The position numbers and the translations under genes were made by a program. Positions 1-7,876 of a stretch of 64,000 bases of DNA are shown here, piece after piece. Under the pieces are notes generated by a model. The model did not search any database and had not been told where the DNA came from. It worked only from the letters and a program-made list of their open reading frames with translations. The stretch is taken from positions 186,001 to 250,000 of the forward strand of contig NZ_NNBJ01000010.1 in the NCBI RefSeq assembly GCF_002803085.1, read 5' to 3'. The DNA is from Streptomyces sp. CB01201 (GTDB lineage Bacteria; Actinomycetota; Actinomycetes; Streptomycetales; Streptomycetaceae). Position 1 is the stretch's first letter. Every line of letters begins with the position of its first letter.

Positions 1-971
1 GCCTCGACGTCGAGGGACTCCTCGCCGTACCAGCCGGACGCCTTGCAGTCGTCCACGCTGTTGTAGGCCGCCGGCAGGACCTCGGTGTACTGGCCCGTCC
101 GGTAGGCCTTGTCACCGTTGCGCTTGGCGTACCTCTCGGCGTCCGAGGCCATGGTCGGCGAGGCGTACGCGTCGGTGATCGCCACCGTCACGCCCTTGCC
201 GGTGTACTTGCCCGCGCCGTACGCCGCCCGCAGCTGCTCGCCGGTGTAGCCGTGCACGGCGTACGGGACCTTCGTGCCGTACGCGTCCGGCAGCTTCTTG
301 GCGATGTTGGAGCCGTAGTACGTGGAGAACGGACCCGCGTTGCGGAAGCCGGCACCCGGACCCGGAAGGGTGTCCTGGTGCGTCGACTGGTGCGGCGCGT
401 TGTCCAGGCCCGTCACCGTCAGAACGGCGCCCGCGAGCGCGTTCGGCGCGGAGGCGTTCTTGGCCGGGGCGTGGTAAGTCCGGCCCGACTTGCGGAAGTT
501 GTGCAGCTGCGTGGCGAACGCCTTCTGCGCCGCGGCCGCGTCACCGGACACCGAGATGTAGTGCTGGTTGGAGCCCGTGATGGTCAGTCCGGACGACTTC
601 AGCCACTTGGTGACCGCGTCGATCTGCTCCTGGGTCGCGCCGAAGCGCTGCTGCGCCTGAGCGGCGCTGAGGTACTTGCCGTACGACGCCGACTGCGGGT
701 CGGACACGGCCGCGGCGTAAGCGTCGAGGCCCTTCGCGTCCCGCCCGGCGAGGTACACCCGGGCGTTGACCTTGGTGGATGCGGCCGTGGCGCCCTGGTC
801 GGCGGAGCCGGTGGCCCAGACGGGCTGGGTGCCCGCGAGGGCCGCCCGTCCGCTCGGGACCGGGTCGGCCGCCTGGGCGGACGGTATGCCGAGGGCGAGC
901 GCGCCGGCGAGCAGTGGCAGTGTCGCTGCCATGCTCACACCGGCGCGCCGCCTGGCGCGGCTGGTTCTCAT
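1..971 (-). CDS. Sedolisin-family (S53) serine protease, 3' end outside window
   Basis: Secreted endopeptidase precursor; only the N-terminal part is present and the gene runs off the left edge. The protein starts with a twin-Arg/Lys-poor signal peptide (basic start, hydrophobic core about residues 13-28, AQA-type cleavage near 34), followed by a pro-kumamolisin activation domain (residues about 45-190, with the typical YGKYLS segment). The catalytic domain then begins, and the acidic pair spaced as E-x3-D (EESLD, about residues 315-319) is the Glu/Asp of the S53 Ser-Glu-Asp triad. The catalytic Ser lies beyond the window. The ATG at 971 is preceded by AGGGGG at 5 nt. Family assignment follows from the prodomain plus the E-x3-D motif; the specific peptidase is not determined. 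Confidence 0.85.
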   Translation of the reverse strand, partial: MRTSRARRRAGVSMAATLPLLAGALALGIPSAQAADPVPSGRAALAGTQPVWATGSADQGATAASTKVNARVYLAGRDAKGLDAYAAAVSDPQSASYGKYLSAAQAQQRFGATQEQIDAVTKWLKSSGLTITGSNQHYISVSGDAAAAQKAFATQLHNFRKSGRTYHAPAKNASAPNALAGAVLTVTGLDNAPHQSTHQDTLPGPGAGFRNAGPFSTYYGSNIAKKLPDAYGTKVPYAVHGYTGEQLRAAYGAGKYTGKGVTVAITDAYASPTMASDAERYAKRNGDKAYRTGQYTEVLPAAYNSVDDCKASGWYGEESLDVE

Positions 972-1002
972 GTAACCCCCTGCGTGAGGTCTTCGCCTGC
1001 TG

Positions 1003-1030
1003 TACATGCACTGTCTGATGCGTGCATGTA
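1003..1030. promoter_or_regulatory. Perfect 9-bp inverted repeat upstream of the protease
   Basis: TACATGCAC (1003-1011) and GTGCATGTA (1022-1030) form a perfect inverted repeat with a 10-nt spacer, about 32 nt upstream of the protease start codon. The arm spacing puts the half-sites about two helical turns apart, as expected for a dimeric repressor site. No cognate regulator is identifiable here. It could also be a hairpin in the leader RNA. Confidence 0.4.
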
Positions 1031-1108
1031 ATGCGTCACTCTTGTCAGGAACGGTTCATGCGGGGGGCATGTGATCACCAAGAAACGCCAAAGAGCGTTT
1101 ATCCGGGC

Positions 1109-1750
1109 TCAGTTGGACCGGGGTGCGGCGCCCCTTTTCTTCAGCATTTGCGCCATCAGGTCGATTTCGGACTGCTGGGAGTCGACCATGCCCTGCGCCA
1201 ACTGCTTCTCCGGGCCCACCGTGCAGCGCTGCACACAGCCTTCGGCCATGTGGATGCCGCCCTTGTGGTGCTCGGTCATCAGCTGGAGGTAGAGCACCTC
1301 GGCGTCCTTGCCGCTGAGCCCCCGCAACCGGTCCAGCTCGGTGTTGGTGGCCATGCCCGGCATCAGCGCGCCGTCGGCGCCCGGCTGCATGCCCATGCCC
1401 ATCCAGGCCATCGGCAGCTCGGACGCCTCGTTCTTCGGCAGCCCCCACAGATCGAGCCAGCCGAGCATCATGCCCCGCTGGTTGGCCTGGGTGTTGGCGA
1501 TGTCGTACGCGAGGCGGCGCACCTCCTCGTCGGAGGTGCGGTCGCGCACGATGAACGACATCTCCACCGTCTGCTGGTGGTGCGTCGACATGTCGCGTGC
1601 GAACCCCGCGTCCGCCGAAGTGGCCGTCGGCGTACGGGACTTGGCCTCGGCCGCCGAGCCGTCGCCGCCCGAGGAGACGAGCACCGCGGCCGCCGCGAAC
1701 ACCATCAGGAGCGCGAGGGCGGCGGCCACCCCCCAGTACCTGCGGATCAC
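1109..1750 (-). CDS. DUF305 domain protein, membrane anchored
   Basis: A 213-residue protein with an N-terminal signal anchor (about residues 6-27) and a DUF305 domain. It shows the two diagnostic His-rich helices MSTHHQQTVEM and MTEHHKGGIHM, a ferritin-like fold found in exported proteins of unsettled function, often discussed with metal handling. The GTG start (1750) overlaps the stop of the DUF3105 gene by GTGA, so the two are translationally coupled. The Met-rich segment between the His helices (MAWMGMGMQ) would suit soft-metal binding, but this is inference. Confidence 0.85.
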   Translation of the reverse strand: MIRRYWGVAAALALLMVFAAAAVLVSSGGDGSAAEAKSRTPTATSADAGFARDMSTHHQQTVEMSFIVRDRTSDEEVRRLAYDIANTQANQRGMMLGWLDLWGLPKNEASELPMAWMGMGMQPGADGALMPGMATNTELDRLRGLSGKDAEVLYLQLMTEHHKGGIHMAEGCVQRCTVGPEKQLAQGMVDSQQSEIDLMAQMLKKRGAAPRSN

Positions 1751-2424
1751 CGCTCGTCCAGCCCGCCCGTGCACGCGGCACCCGGCTCGGGCGTCTGCGG
1801 GCCCTGGACGTACTTGGTGAAGAACTGGTTCACCCGGGGGTCGTCCGCGCCGTCCACGGTGACCTGCTTGCCCCAGGCGCTCAGCATGATGGCCCCGGCC
1901 TGGTCCTTGTACGGGCTCATCAGCGAGTACGGCGTCTTCGACACCTTGTCGGCGAGCTTCTTCACATCGGCGGCGGACGCCTTGTCGGTGTACGTCACCC
2001 ACACCGCGCCGTGCTCAAGGGAGTGCACGGCGTTCATGTCCGGGACCTGCTTCGGATAGACGTTGCCGCCGCAGTTCATCCACACCTGGTCGTGGTCGCC
2101 GCCCACCGGCGGCTTCATCGGGTAGTTCACCTTCGTCGTCACGTGGTTGCGGGTCAGCTTCTTGGCGTCCCAGTCCTTCTCGCCCGCGATCGACGCGTTG
2201 GGGTCGCTGCTGCCCTGCGCCTTGGCGTCGGCCGAACTGCCGCCTCCGTCGGACTTGTTGAACTCGTACACGCCGAAGCCGACCAGGCCCGCGACGACCA
2301 GCACGCCGGCGGTGACCGAGCTGATCACCACGAGCCGGCCGCGCCGCTGCCGGGCCTGCTCGGCGCGGCGCAGCTCCTCCATCCGGGCTCTGCGGGCGGT
2401 GGTGGGGTCTTCGTTGACAGCCAT
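1747..2424 (-). CDS. DUF3105 domain membrane protein
   Basis: 225 residues. A charged cytoplasmic N-terminus (about 1-30) is followed by one membrane helix (about 31-52), a Gly/Ser linker and an extracytoplasmic DUF3105 domain with the conserved HSLEHGAVWVTY stretch and the paired Cys (MNCGG and the near C-terminal AACTGG). Function is unknown. The family recurs next to DUF305 genes, as here, where the stop overlaps the DUF305 start by 4 nt; the two proteins probably work together at the outer face of the membrane. Confidence 0.85.
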   Translation of the reverse strand: MAVNEDPTTARRARMEELRRAEQARQRRGRLVVISSVTAGVLVVAGLVGFGVYEFNKSDGGGSSADAKAQGSSDPNASIAGEKDWDAKKLTRNHVTTKVNYPMKPPVGGDHDQVWMNCGGNVYPKQVPDMNAVHSLEHGAVWVTYTDKASAADVKKLADKVSKTPYSLMSPYKDQAGAIMLSAWGKQVTVDGADDPRVNQFFTKYVQGPQTPEPGAACTGGLDER

Positions 2425-2493
2425 GGGTGGATAACGTCCTTCTGCTGAGGGGGAGTCGGGGGCGGAGCGGCCGGGCTTCGGCCGCGGGGCCCC

Positions 2494-2850
2494 CTAGGTC
2501 CGCAGCACCTGAAGCACGTGCAGATCCGGCGCGCGCGGCCGGGCCCCGGGCCATGCGGACACGGCTCCGGCGCGGGGCGCGGCGGCGTGTACGTCCTGGA
2601 CCGCCGCCGGCGCCGGGGCGTCCAGCGGGGGCGCCGTGAGCACGGCGGGGACATCGCGCGGGAACAGGCCGCAGTCGCCCTGCTCGGTGGGGCAGATGTA
2701 CGCGGCGGCACCGCTCGCGGGCGGGTTGTGGTGGCGGGCCCGGTGCTCGCCGCCGCTCGCCAGGCAGATGAAGAGCGCGGCGAGCAGCGTCGCCATGGCA
2801 CTGAGCAGCGCCACGGGACGCGTGATGCGCGTGAGCCGCACTCCCCCCAT
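2494..2850 (-). CDS. Small membrane protein, unknown
   Basis: 118 residues with one N-terminal hydrophobic helix (about residues 11-32), a His-containing linker (EHRARHH), two Cys in YICPTEQGDCG, an Ala/Pro-rich tail and the C-terminus LHVLQVLRT. I do not recognise a named family with certainty; this shape is seen in small streptomycete membrane proteins beside copper/DUF305-type genes. It lies 69 nt upstream of the DUF3105 gene on the same strand and may share its transcript. The ATG at 2850 was chosen because the hydrophobic N-terminus starts there. Confidence 0.6.
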   Translation of the reverse strand: MGGVRLTRITRPVALLSAMATLLAALFICLASGGEHRARHHNPPASGAAAYICPTEQGDCGLFPRDVPAVLTAPPLDAPAPAAVQDVHAAAPRAGAVSAWPGARPRAPDLHVLQVLRT

Positions 2851-3014
2851 GGGCGCAGATGGTAGGCGAGGGAGCGCGGCTCGTGGCAGGCCGGGTCGGG
2901 TACCGGCCGAAAACAGCGGGGTCGGCCCGTGTGCGGCCGGGGCCGCACACGCACACGCACACGCACCCGGGGCCGGTGGGACCCGTCCGGGCCGACCCGG
3001 CCTGGGCCCCGGGC

Positions 3015-4991
3015 TCAGCCCACGTGGACCCGGGGCCGGCGGGCGAGGTCCGGCTCGGCCCGGCGCAGCACCTCGCGGGTGACGGGCGCGACCTCGCCGT
3101 CGCCGAACACCAGGAAGCGCAGCAGATGGCTGAGCGGGTGGCCCTCGGTCCAGTTGAAGTACGCGTGCGGCACCTCGCCGGTCCGGTCGCGCAGCTCCAT
3201 CATCACGGCCGCGATGGTGTTGGGCACGACCGCGCCCTCGACGCGCAGCCTGCGCACACCGTGCTTCTCGTCGCCGTGGACGGTGAGTTCGGTGGTGAAG
3301 TCCGAGGAGTTCTGGATGAAGACCTCCAGGAACAGCACCGGCCGCCCGTCCGGGATGTGGGTCTCCTCGCGCTGGCTGTACTCCTTGGCCCGGTACTCCC
3401 GCCGCGAGTGCTCCTGCGGCTCGTTGGCGATGATCCGCAGCGGGCCGCTGCGCGCGGCCTCGTCCACGAACCGGGCGGCGCAGGCGTCGAACGTGACGGC
3501 CGTCGCCCGCAGTTCGAAGGCGCGGTGCACCCGCGAGGCGAACGACGACACCACGATGCCCACGATGAAGAGCAGCGCGATCTTGATGCCGTCCGGCCGC
3601 TCGATCACATTGGTGACCAGTGTGTACGCGAAGACGGCGGTGACCACCCCGAAGCCGAGCGCGGCGGCCCGCCGCCCGCGCCGGTGCACCGCGACCGTCG
3701 AGGCGAACGACGCCGACAGCATCAGGACCAGCACGCCGGTGGCGTAGGCGCCGCTCTGCGCGTCCACGTTCGCGTCGAACCACCAGGTGATGAAGAAGGC
3801 GATCGCCATGAAGATCAGCACCAGCGGCCGCACCGCGCGCGTCCACTCGGGTGCCATGCCGTAGCGCGGCAGATAGCGCGGCACGAGGTTGAGCAGGCCC
3901 GCGGTCGCGGAGGCCCCGGCGAACCAGAGGATGGCGATCGTCGAGATGTCGTACACCGTCCCGAAGCCCTCGCCCAGGTGCTGGTGGGCGAGGTAGGCGA
4001 GGGCACGGCCGTTGGCGCCGCCGCCGGGCTTGAACTCGGACTCCGGGATCAGGATCGTCGTCGCCAGGCTGGAGACCAGCAGGAACCCGCTCATGATGAG
4101 CGCGGCCGTGGTGAGCAGCTTGCGGGTGTCACGGATGCGGCCGGCCGGCTTGTCGTACGTGTCCGAGGCGTCGCCCTGGATCTGCGGCATGACCGCGACG
4201 CCCGTCTCGAACCCGGACATGCCGAGCGCGAGCTTGGGGAAGACGAGCAGCGAGACGCCGATCATCGCGAGCGGCGAGGAGTGCGCGGCGGTCATCGCGT
4301 CCCACCAGTTGCCGATGACGACCGGCTCGGTGGCTATCTTCCAGACGGCCGTCGCGAGCACCACGAGGTTCAGCACCAGATAGACGCCGACGAGGGCCAC
4401 CGCGATCCCGATGGCCTCCTTGAACCCCTTGAGGAACACCGCGCCGAGCAGGGCGACGAGCGCGAGCGTGATCCAGAGGTTCGAGCCGTGCAGGAAGCTT
4501 GGCGCGAACGGGTTCTCCACGACGTGCGCGGAGGCGTCCGCCGCCGAAAGGGTGATCGTGATCATGAAGTCGGTGGCGGCGAAGCCCAGCAGCACCAGGA
4601 CGAAGATCTTCCCCGCCCACCAGGGCAGCAGCCGCTCCAGCATGGCGATCGAGCCCTCGCCGTTCGGCGACTCCTTGGCGACCCGCCGGTACACCGGCAG
4701 CGCCCCGCCGAGCGTCAGGGCGATGAGCACCAGGGTCGCCAGCGGCGAGAGCAGCCCGGCGGCGAGCGCGGCGATGCCGGGCTGGTAGCCGAGGGTGGAG
4801 AAGTAGTCGACGCCCGTCAGGCACATGACCCGCCACCAGCGATGGCCCTTGTGCTCGGCCGGCGGGGTGCCGTGCGGTCCGGGGTGACGGGCCGAGCGCT
4901 CGCTCAGCCCGTCGAGCAGCCAGCCGCGCCAGCGGCGCCGGGCCTGCGGTACGACGGCGGTATCCGGGGGATCCACCTGGGTGCCGGTCAT
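3015..4991 (-). CDS. APC-superfamily amino-acid permease-like transporter
   Basis: 658 residues. After a basic cytoplasmic N-terminus there are about 11-12 hydrophobic helices (residues about 55-500) with APC-type features (GVDYFSTLGYQPG in helix 1, GMSGFETGVAVMP in a central helix). A soluble C-terminal region of about 150 residues follows. Substrate is unknown. It is divergent from glnA2, which leaves open a role in amino-acid or polyamine supply to that enzyme (inference from position only). The ATG at 4991 has AGGAGAA upstream at good spacing. Confidence 0.8.
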   Translation of the reverse strand: MTGTQVDPPDTAVVPQARRRWRGWLLDGLSERSARHPGPHGTPPAEHKGHRWWRVMCLTGVDYFSTLGYQPGIAALAAGLLSPLATLVLIALTLGGALPVYRRVAKESPNGEGSIAMLERLLPWWAGKIFVLVLLGFAATDFMITITLSAADASAHVVENPFAPSFLHGSNLWITLALVALLGAVFLKGFKEAIGIAVALVGVYLVLNLVVLATAVWKIATEPVVIGNWWDAMTAAHSSPLAMIGVSLLVFPKLALGMSGFETGVAVMPQIQGDASDTYDKPAGRIRDTRKLLTTAALIMSGFLLVSSLATTILIPESEFKPGGGANGRALAYLAHQHLGEGFGTVYDISTIAILWFAGASATAGLLNLVPRYLPRYGMAPEWTRAVRPLVLIFMAIAFFITWWFDANVDAQSGAYATGVLVLMLSASFASTVAVHRRGRRAAALGFGVVTAVFAYTLVTNVIERPDGIKIALLFIVGIVVSSFASRVHRAFELRATAVTFDACAARFVDEAARSGPLRIIANEPQEHSRREYRAKEYSQREETHIPDGRPVLFLEVFIQNSSDFTTELTVHGDEKHGVRRLRVEGAVVPNTIAAVMMELRDRTGEVPHAYFNWTEGHPLSHLLRFLVFGDGEVAPVTREVLRRAEPDLARRPRVHVG

Positions 4992-5217
4992 GCGACGTTC
5001 TCCTGAGTGTTCTGCCGAGTGGTGTGCCGGGGGTATGCCGGGGGTGTGCCGAGCGGGCCGATCGGCCGTTCGGCGGGCAACGAGGAGCGAGTATCCATCA
5101 CATCGTCATGCCGGGAGCCCCCAGGGGCACCCATCAGGAGGGGACGTGCCGCAGGTCATACCGGGTGCGTAATGTGGAGGTAATCCCGCGCCTCGATACT
5201 GAGGATTCCCCCGCCGT

Positions 5218-5234
5218 CCCCGGCTTCGCCGGGG
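5218..5234 (+). promoter_or_regulatory. Leader hairpin upstream of glnA2
   Basis: CCCCGGC-TTC-GCCGGGG, a perfect 7-bp stem with a triloop, sits 39 nt before the glnA2 start codon. It has no T tract, so it is more likely an RNA-stability or attenuation structure than a terminator. No convincing GlnR box was found between 4992 and 5273. Confidence 0.35.
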
Positions 5235-5273
5235 GAGCGGTGCACAGGCCGTCTGAACTGCAAGGATGTGGCT

Positions 5274-6635
5274 ATGGACAAGCAGCAGGAGTTCGTGCTC
5301 AGGACTCTGGAGGAGCGCGACATCCGGTTCGTGCGCCTGTGGTTCACCGACGTGCTGGGCTTCCTGAAGTCGGTGGCGGTCGCCCCGGCCGAACTGGAAC
5401 AGGCCTTCGACGAGGGCATCGGCTTCGACGGCTCGGCCATCGAGGGCTTCGCCCGGGTCTACGAGTCCGACATGATCGCCCGTCCGGACCCGTCCACCTT
5501 CCAGATCCTGCCCTGGCGCGCGGAGGCCCCCGGCACCGCGCGGATGTTCTGCGACATCCGGATGCCCGACGGCTCCCCGTCCTTCGCGGACCCCCGCTTC
5601 GTCCTCAAGCGCATCCTGGCCAAGACCTCCGACCTCGGGTTCACCTTCTACACCCACCCCGAGATCGAGTTCTTCCTCCTCAAGGACAAGCCGCTGGACG
5701 GCACCCGCCCGGTGCCGGCCGACAACTCGGGCTACTTCGACCACACTCCGCAGAACGTGGGCATGGACTTCCGCCGCCAGGCGATCACGATGCTCGAATC
5801 CATGGGCATCTCGGTCGAGTTCAGCCACCACGAGGGCGCGCCGGGCCAGCAGGAGATCGACCTGCGGTACGCGGACGCGCTGTCCACGGCCGACAACATC
5901 ATGACGTTCCGTCTGGTCATGAAGCAGGTCGCCCTGGAGCAGGGCGTCCAGGCCACGTTCATGCCGAAGCCGTTCTCGGAGTACCCGGGTTCCGGTATGC
6001 ACACCCACCTCTCCCTCTTCGAGGGCGACCGCAACGCGTTCTACGAGTCCGGCGCCGAGTACCAGCTCTCCAAGGTGGGCCGCTCCTTCATCGCGGGCCT
6101 GCTCACGCACGCCGCCGAGATCGCCGCGGTCACCAACCAGTGGGTCAACTCCTACAAGCGCATCTGGGGCGGCTCGGAGCGCACGGCGGGCGCGGGCGGC
6201 GAGGCCCCCTCGTACATCTGCTGGGGCCACAACAACCGCTCGGCCCTCATCCGCGTCCCCATGTACAAGCCCGGCAAGACCGGCTCGTCCCGCATCGAGG
6301 TCCGCTCCCTGGACTCGGGCTGCAACCCCTACCTCGCCTACGCCCTCCTGCTGGCCGCCGGCCTCAAGGGCATCGAGGAGGGCTACGAACTCCCCCCGGG
6401 CGCCGACGACGACGTCTGGGCCCTCACCGACGCCGAACGCCGGGCGATGGGCATCGAACCCCTCCCGCAGAACCTGGGCGAGGCGATCACCCTGATGGAA
6501 CGCAGCGAACTGGTGGCGGAGACGCTGGGCGAGCACGTCTTCGACTTCTTCCTGCGCAACAAGAAGCAGGAGTGGGAGGAGTACCGCAGCGAGGTCACGG
6601 CCTTCGAGCTGCGGAAGAACCTGCCGGTGCTGTAG
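5274..6635 (+). CDS. glnA2: GlnA2, GSI-like gamma-glutamylpolyamine synthetase
   Basis: 453 residues, glutamine-synthetase fold. It has an N-terminal beta-Grasp domain (GFDGSAIEGF near 50) and a catalytic domain with metal ligands in PEIEFFLL and the GSGMHTHLSL ammonium/glutamate loop. The usual GSI adenylylation Tyr is missing: the loop reads PLPQNLGEAI where true GSI enzymes have a Tyr two residues after the Asn. In S. coelicolor the equivalent gene (SCO2241) has been reported to ligate glutamate to polyamines rather than make glutamine; assignment here rests on that orthology and on synteny. The ATG at 5274 is chosen over the GTG at 5268 because AAGGA (5262-5266) is correctly spaced only for the ATG. 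Confidence 0.88.
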   Translation: MDKQQEFVLRTLEERDIRFVRLWFTDVLGFLKSVAVAPAELEQAFDEGIGFDGSAIEGFARVYESDMIARPDPSTFQILPWRAEAPGTARMFCDIRMPDGSPSFADPRFVLKRILAKTSDLGFTFYTHPEIEFFLLKDKPLDGTRPVPADNSGYFDHTPQNVGMDFRRQAITMLESMGISVEFSHHEGAPGQQEIDLRYADALSTADNIMTFRLVMKQVALEQGVQATFMPKPFSEYPGSGMHTHLSLFEGDRNAFYESGAEYQLSKVGRSFIAGLLTHAAEIAAVTNQWVNSYKRIWGGSERTAGAGGEAPSYICWGHNNRSALIRVPMYKPGKTGSSRIEVRSLDSGCNPYLAYALLLAAGLKGIEEGYELPPGADDDVWALTDAERRAMGIEPLPQNLGEAITLMERSELVAETLGEHVFDFFLRNKKQEWEEYRSEVTAFELRKNLPVL

Positions 6636-6708
6636 GGGTAGGACAGCTTGGGTTCCGCATCGTCAGAAACCGAGGGGCCGACGGTCGTTGACCGTCGGCC
6701 CCTCGGTG
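6573..6708 (+). repeat. Left copy of a 136-bp direct repeat: glnA2 3' end plus terminator
   Basis: The last 20 codons of glnA2, its stop and its terminator recur at 7909-8044 at a constant offset of 1336 nt with no indels. My hand alignment gives about 17 mismatches in 136. Similarity stops abruptly on both sides. The pair brackets the GIY-YIG islet. Confidence 0.9.
6670..6706 (+). terminator. glnA2 intrinsic terminator
   Basis: Perfect 17-bp stem (6670-6686 with 6690-6706) around a GTT loop, 34 nt after the glnA2 stop. There is no strong T tract, as is usual in streptomycete terminators. The symmetry would also stop transcription coming leftward from the small zinc-motif gene. Confidence 0.85.
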
Positions 6709-6835
6709 CTCGCCTGCCGACCAGACCCGGCCGCGCCCGCCCCGGCTGCACCCCTGCGACGAGCCGTCGAGCCACTCCGGCTCGCCCTCTTTGATGTCGC
6801 CCGTGGATGTCGGCCGAGCGGTCCGGCGCCCCGGT

Positions 6836-7012
6836 TCACCGTTTCTTGCGAAGCTTCTTCATCTTCGCCTCGGCTTCCTTCTTCTTCCGCTGCTGCACCC
6901 CGTAGGCAGACAACGGCCCCTGGTGCTTGGAGCACCGCGAGGTCCCGATGACTGCCTTGTTCTGACACCGCTTCCCGCTCTGGGTGGGCGCTCCACACTT
7001 CGACTGCGTCAC
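6836..7012 (-). CDS. 58-residue C-x9-C-x10-C-x2-H zinc-motif protein
   Basis: A small basic protein: residues 6-30 carry C6, C16, C27 and H30 in a CGAPTQSGKRC...RCSKH arrangement, like the short Cys3His knuckles seen in HGGxSTG-type proteins. A Lys/Arg/Glu-rich helical tail (about 42-58) looks made for nucleic acid binding. The GTG start at 7012 is preceded by AGGAGGGG at ideal spacing, which argues that this is a real gene despite its size. It is divergent from the GIY-YIG gene across about 190 bp. Function is unknown; an accessory or regulator of the nuclease-like neighbour is a guess from position. Confidence 0.65.
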   Translation of the reverse strand: MTQSKCGAPTQSGKRCQNKAVIGTSRCSKHQGPLSAYGVQQRKKKEAEAKMKKLRKKR

Positions 7013-7188
7013 GTGCCCCTCCTGCGTACGAATCGCTGTGGACGGAACACTGCATCGTCCCAGGGCAGACCGTCGTCGGGTAGGCGCGCATGAAGAGCAC
7101 AGGGGGCACGTACGACGGGTGGGAGGGAGCCGGGAGCCCACTGCGCACGTCTTGAAAGCCGTTCCTGATCAGTGTCATGGCCAAGGTC

Positions 7189-7194
7189 TACGCT
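7189..7194 (+). promoter_or_regulatory. Possible -10 box, leaderless start for the GIY-YIG gene
   Basis: TACGCT (consensus TAnnnT) ends 7 nt before the GTG at 7202, so transcription could begin at the start codon. No Shine-Dalgarno precedes either candidate GTG (7172 or 7202), and no good -35 was seen. Weak evidence. Confidence 0.3.
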
Positions 7195-7201
7195 GCGGTG
7201 T

Positions 7202-7876
7202 GTGGATGATCAGACCTACGACGATGCCTACCACGGTTGGCGAGCATCGCTGACGACGCTGATGGGTGATCCCGCACTGCTCGCACGGTGGCAGGAGCGC
7301 CGCTTTCAGTTCGCTCATCGAGTCGGAGCCCTTCTGACCGAGGCACATGGAGTCGGCCCTGCTGTGACGGGGCCTGTTCTCTACGGGGTGTTCGCCGCCG
7401 GTGCAGGCCTTTGCTACGTAGGACAGACGCAGGAGGCCGAGCGCCGCCTGAGGGACCTGCCAGTGGGCGAGAGCCACCACCTGGCCAACACGGTGCCGCC
7501 CGAACTCTGGGAGCGGGTGACAGTGATCCGCTGGCCGCTGCTGCTCCCCGAAGCGCCCGCAGGCGAACAGGTGTTGGTCGAGGAAATGGGCCGCACTGTG
7601 TGCGGCCTTGCGTTGGAGCACGCCCTGCAGATGGCAACTGCACCGCCGTTGAACAGTCGCCGACGGCGCACGTCCGGCGACTGGCAGCCGCGAAACCTCG
7701 CACAGAGCCGCTCCCGCGGTGCCATCCATGCGCAGTCCATACCGGGCCTGACCCAACTGGTCGTTGCTGCTTGGTCGGCTCTCTCGGAGGCGGAGATGCC
7801 AGAGGACTCAGCAGTCGTCGACATCGGGACCGGGCGAGCGGTGTTCCCGACGGCATTGCATCAGCCACCCGGTTGA
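7202..7876 (+). CDS. GIY-YIG nuclease-like protein
   Basis: 224 residues counted from GTG 7202 (GTG 7172 would add 10). The centre matches the GIY-YIG fold. YGVF (61-64) stands for GIY and YVGQT (72-76) for YIG, ten residues apart as in the family. Arg81/82 follow, then a His pair (92-93). Glu122/Glu127-128 lie in the helix that carries the catalytic Glu, and N151 in PPLNSRR matches the usual late Asn. The N-terminal 55 and C-terminal 70 residues are unassigned and could be DNA-binding or recruitment regions. Not UvrC-like in length or domains. It could be a homing-type or defence nuclease, or a non-mobile enzyme. Confidence 0.7.
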   Translation: MDDQTYDDAYHGWRASLTTLMGDPALLARWQERRFQFAHRVGALLTEAHGVGPAVTGPVLYGVFAAGAGLCYVGQTQEAERRLRDLPVGESHHLANTVPPELWERVTVIRWPLLLPEAPAGEQVLVEEMGRTVCGLALEHALQMATAPPLNSRRRRTSGDWQPRNLAQSRSRGAIHAQSIPGLTQLVVAAWSALSEAEMPEDSAVVDIGTGRAVFPTALHQPPG

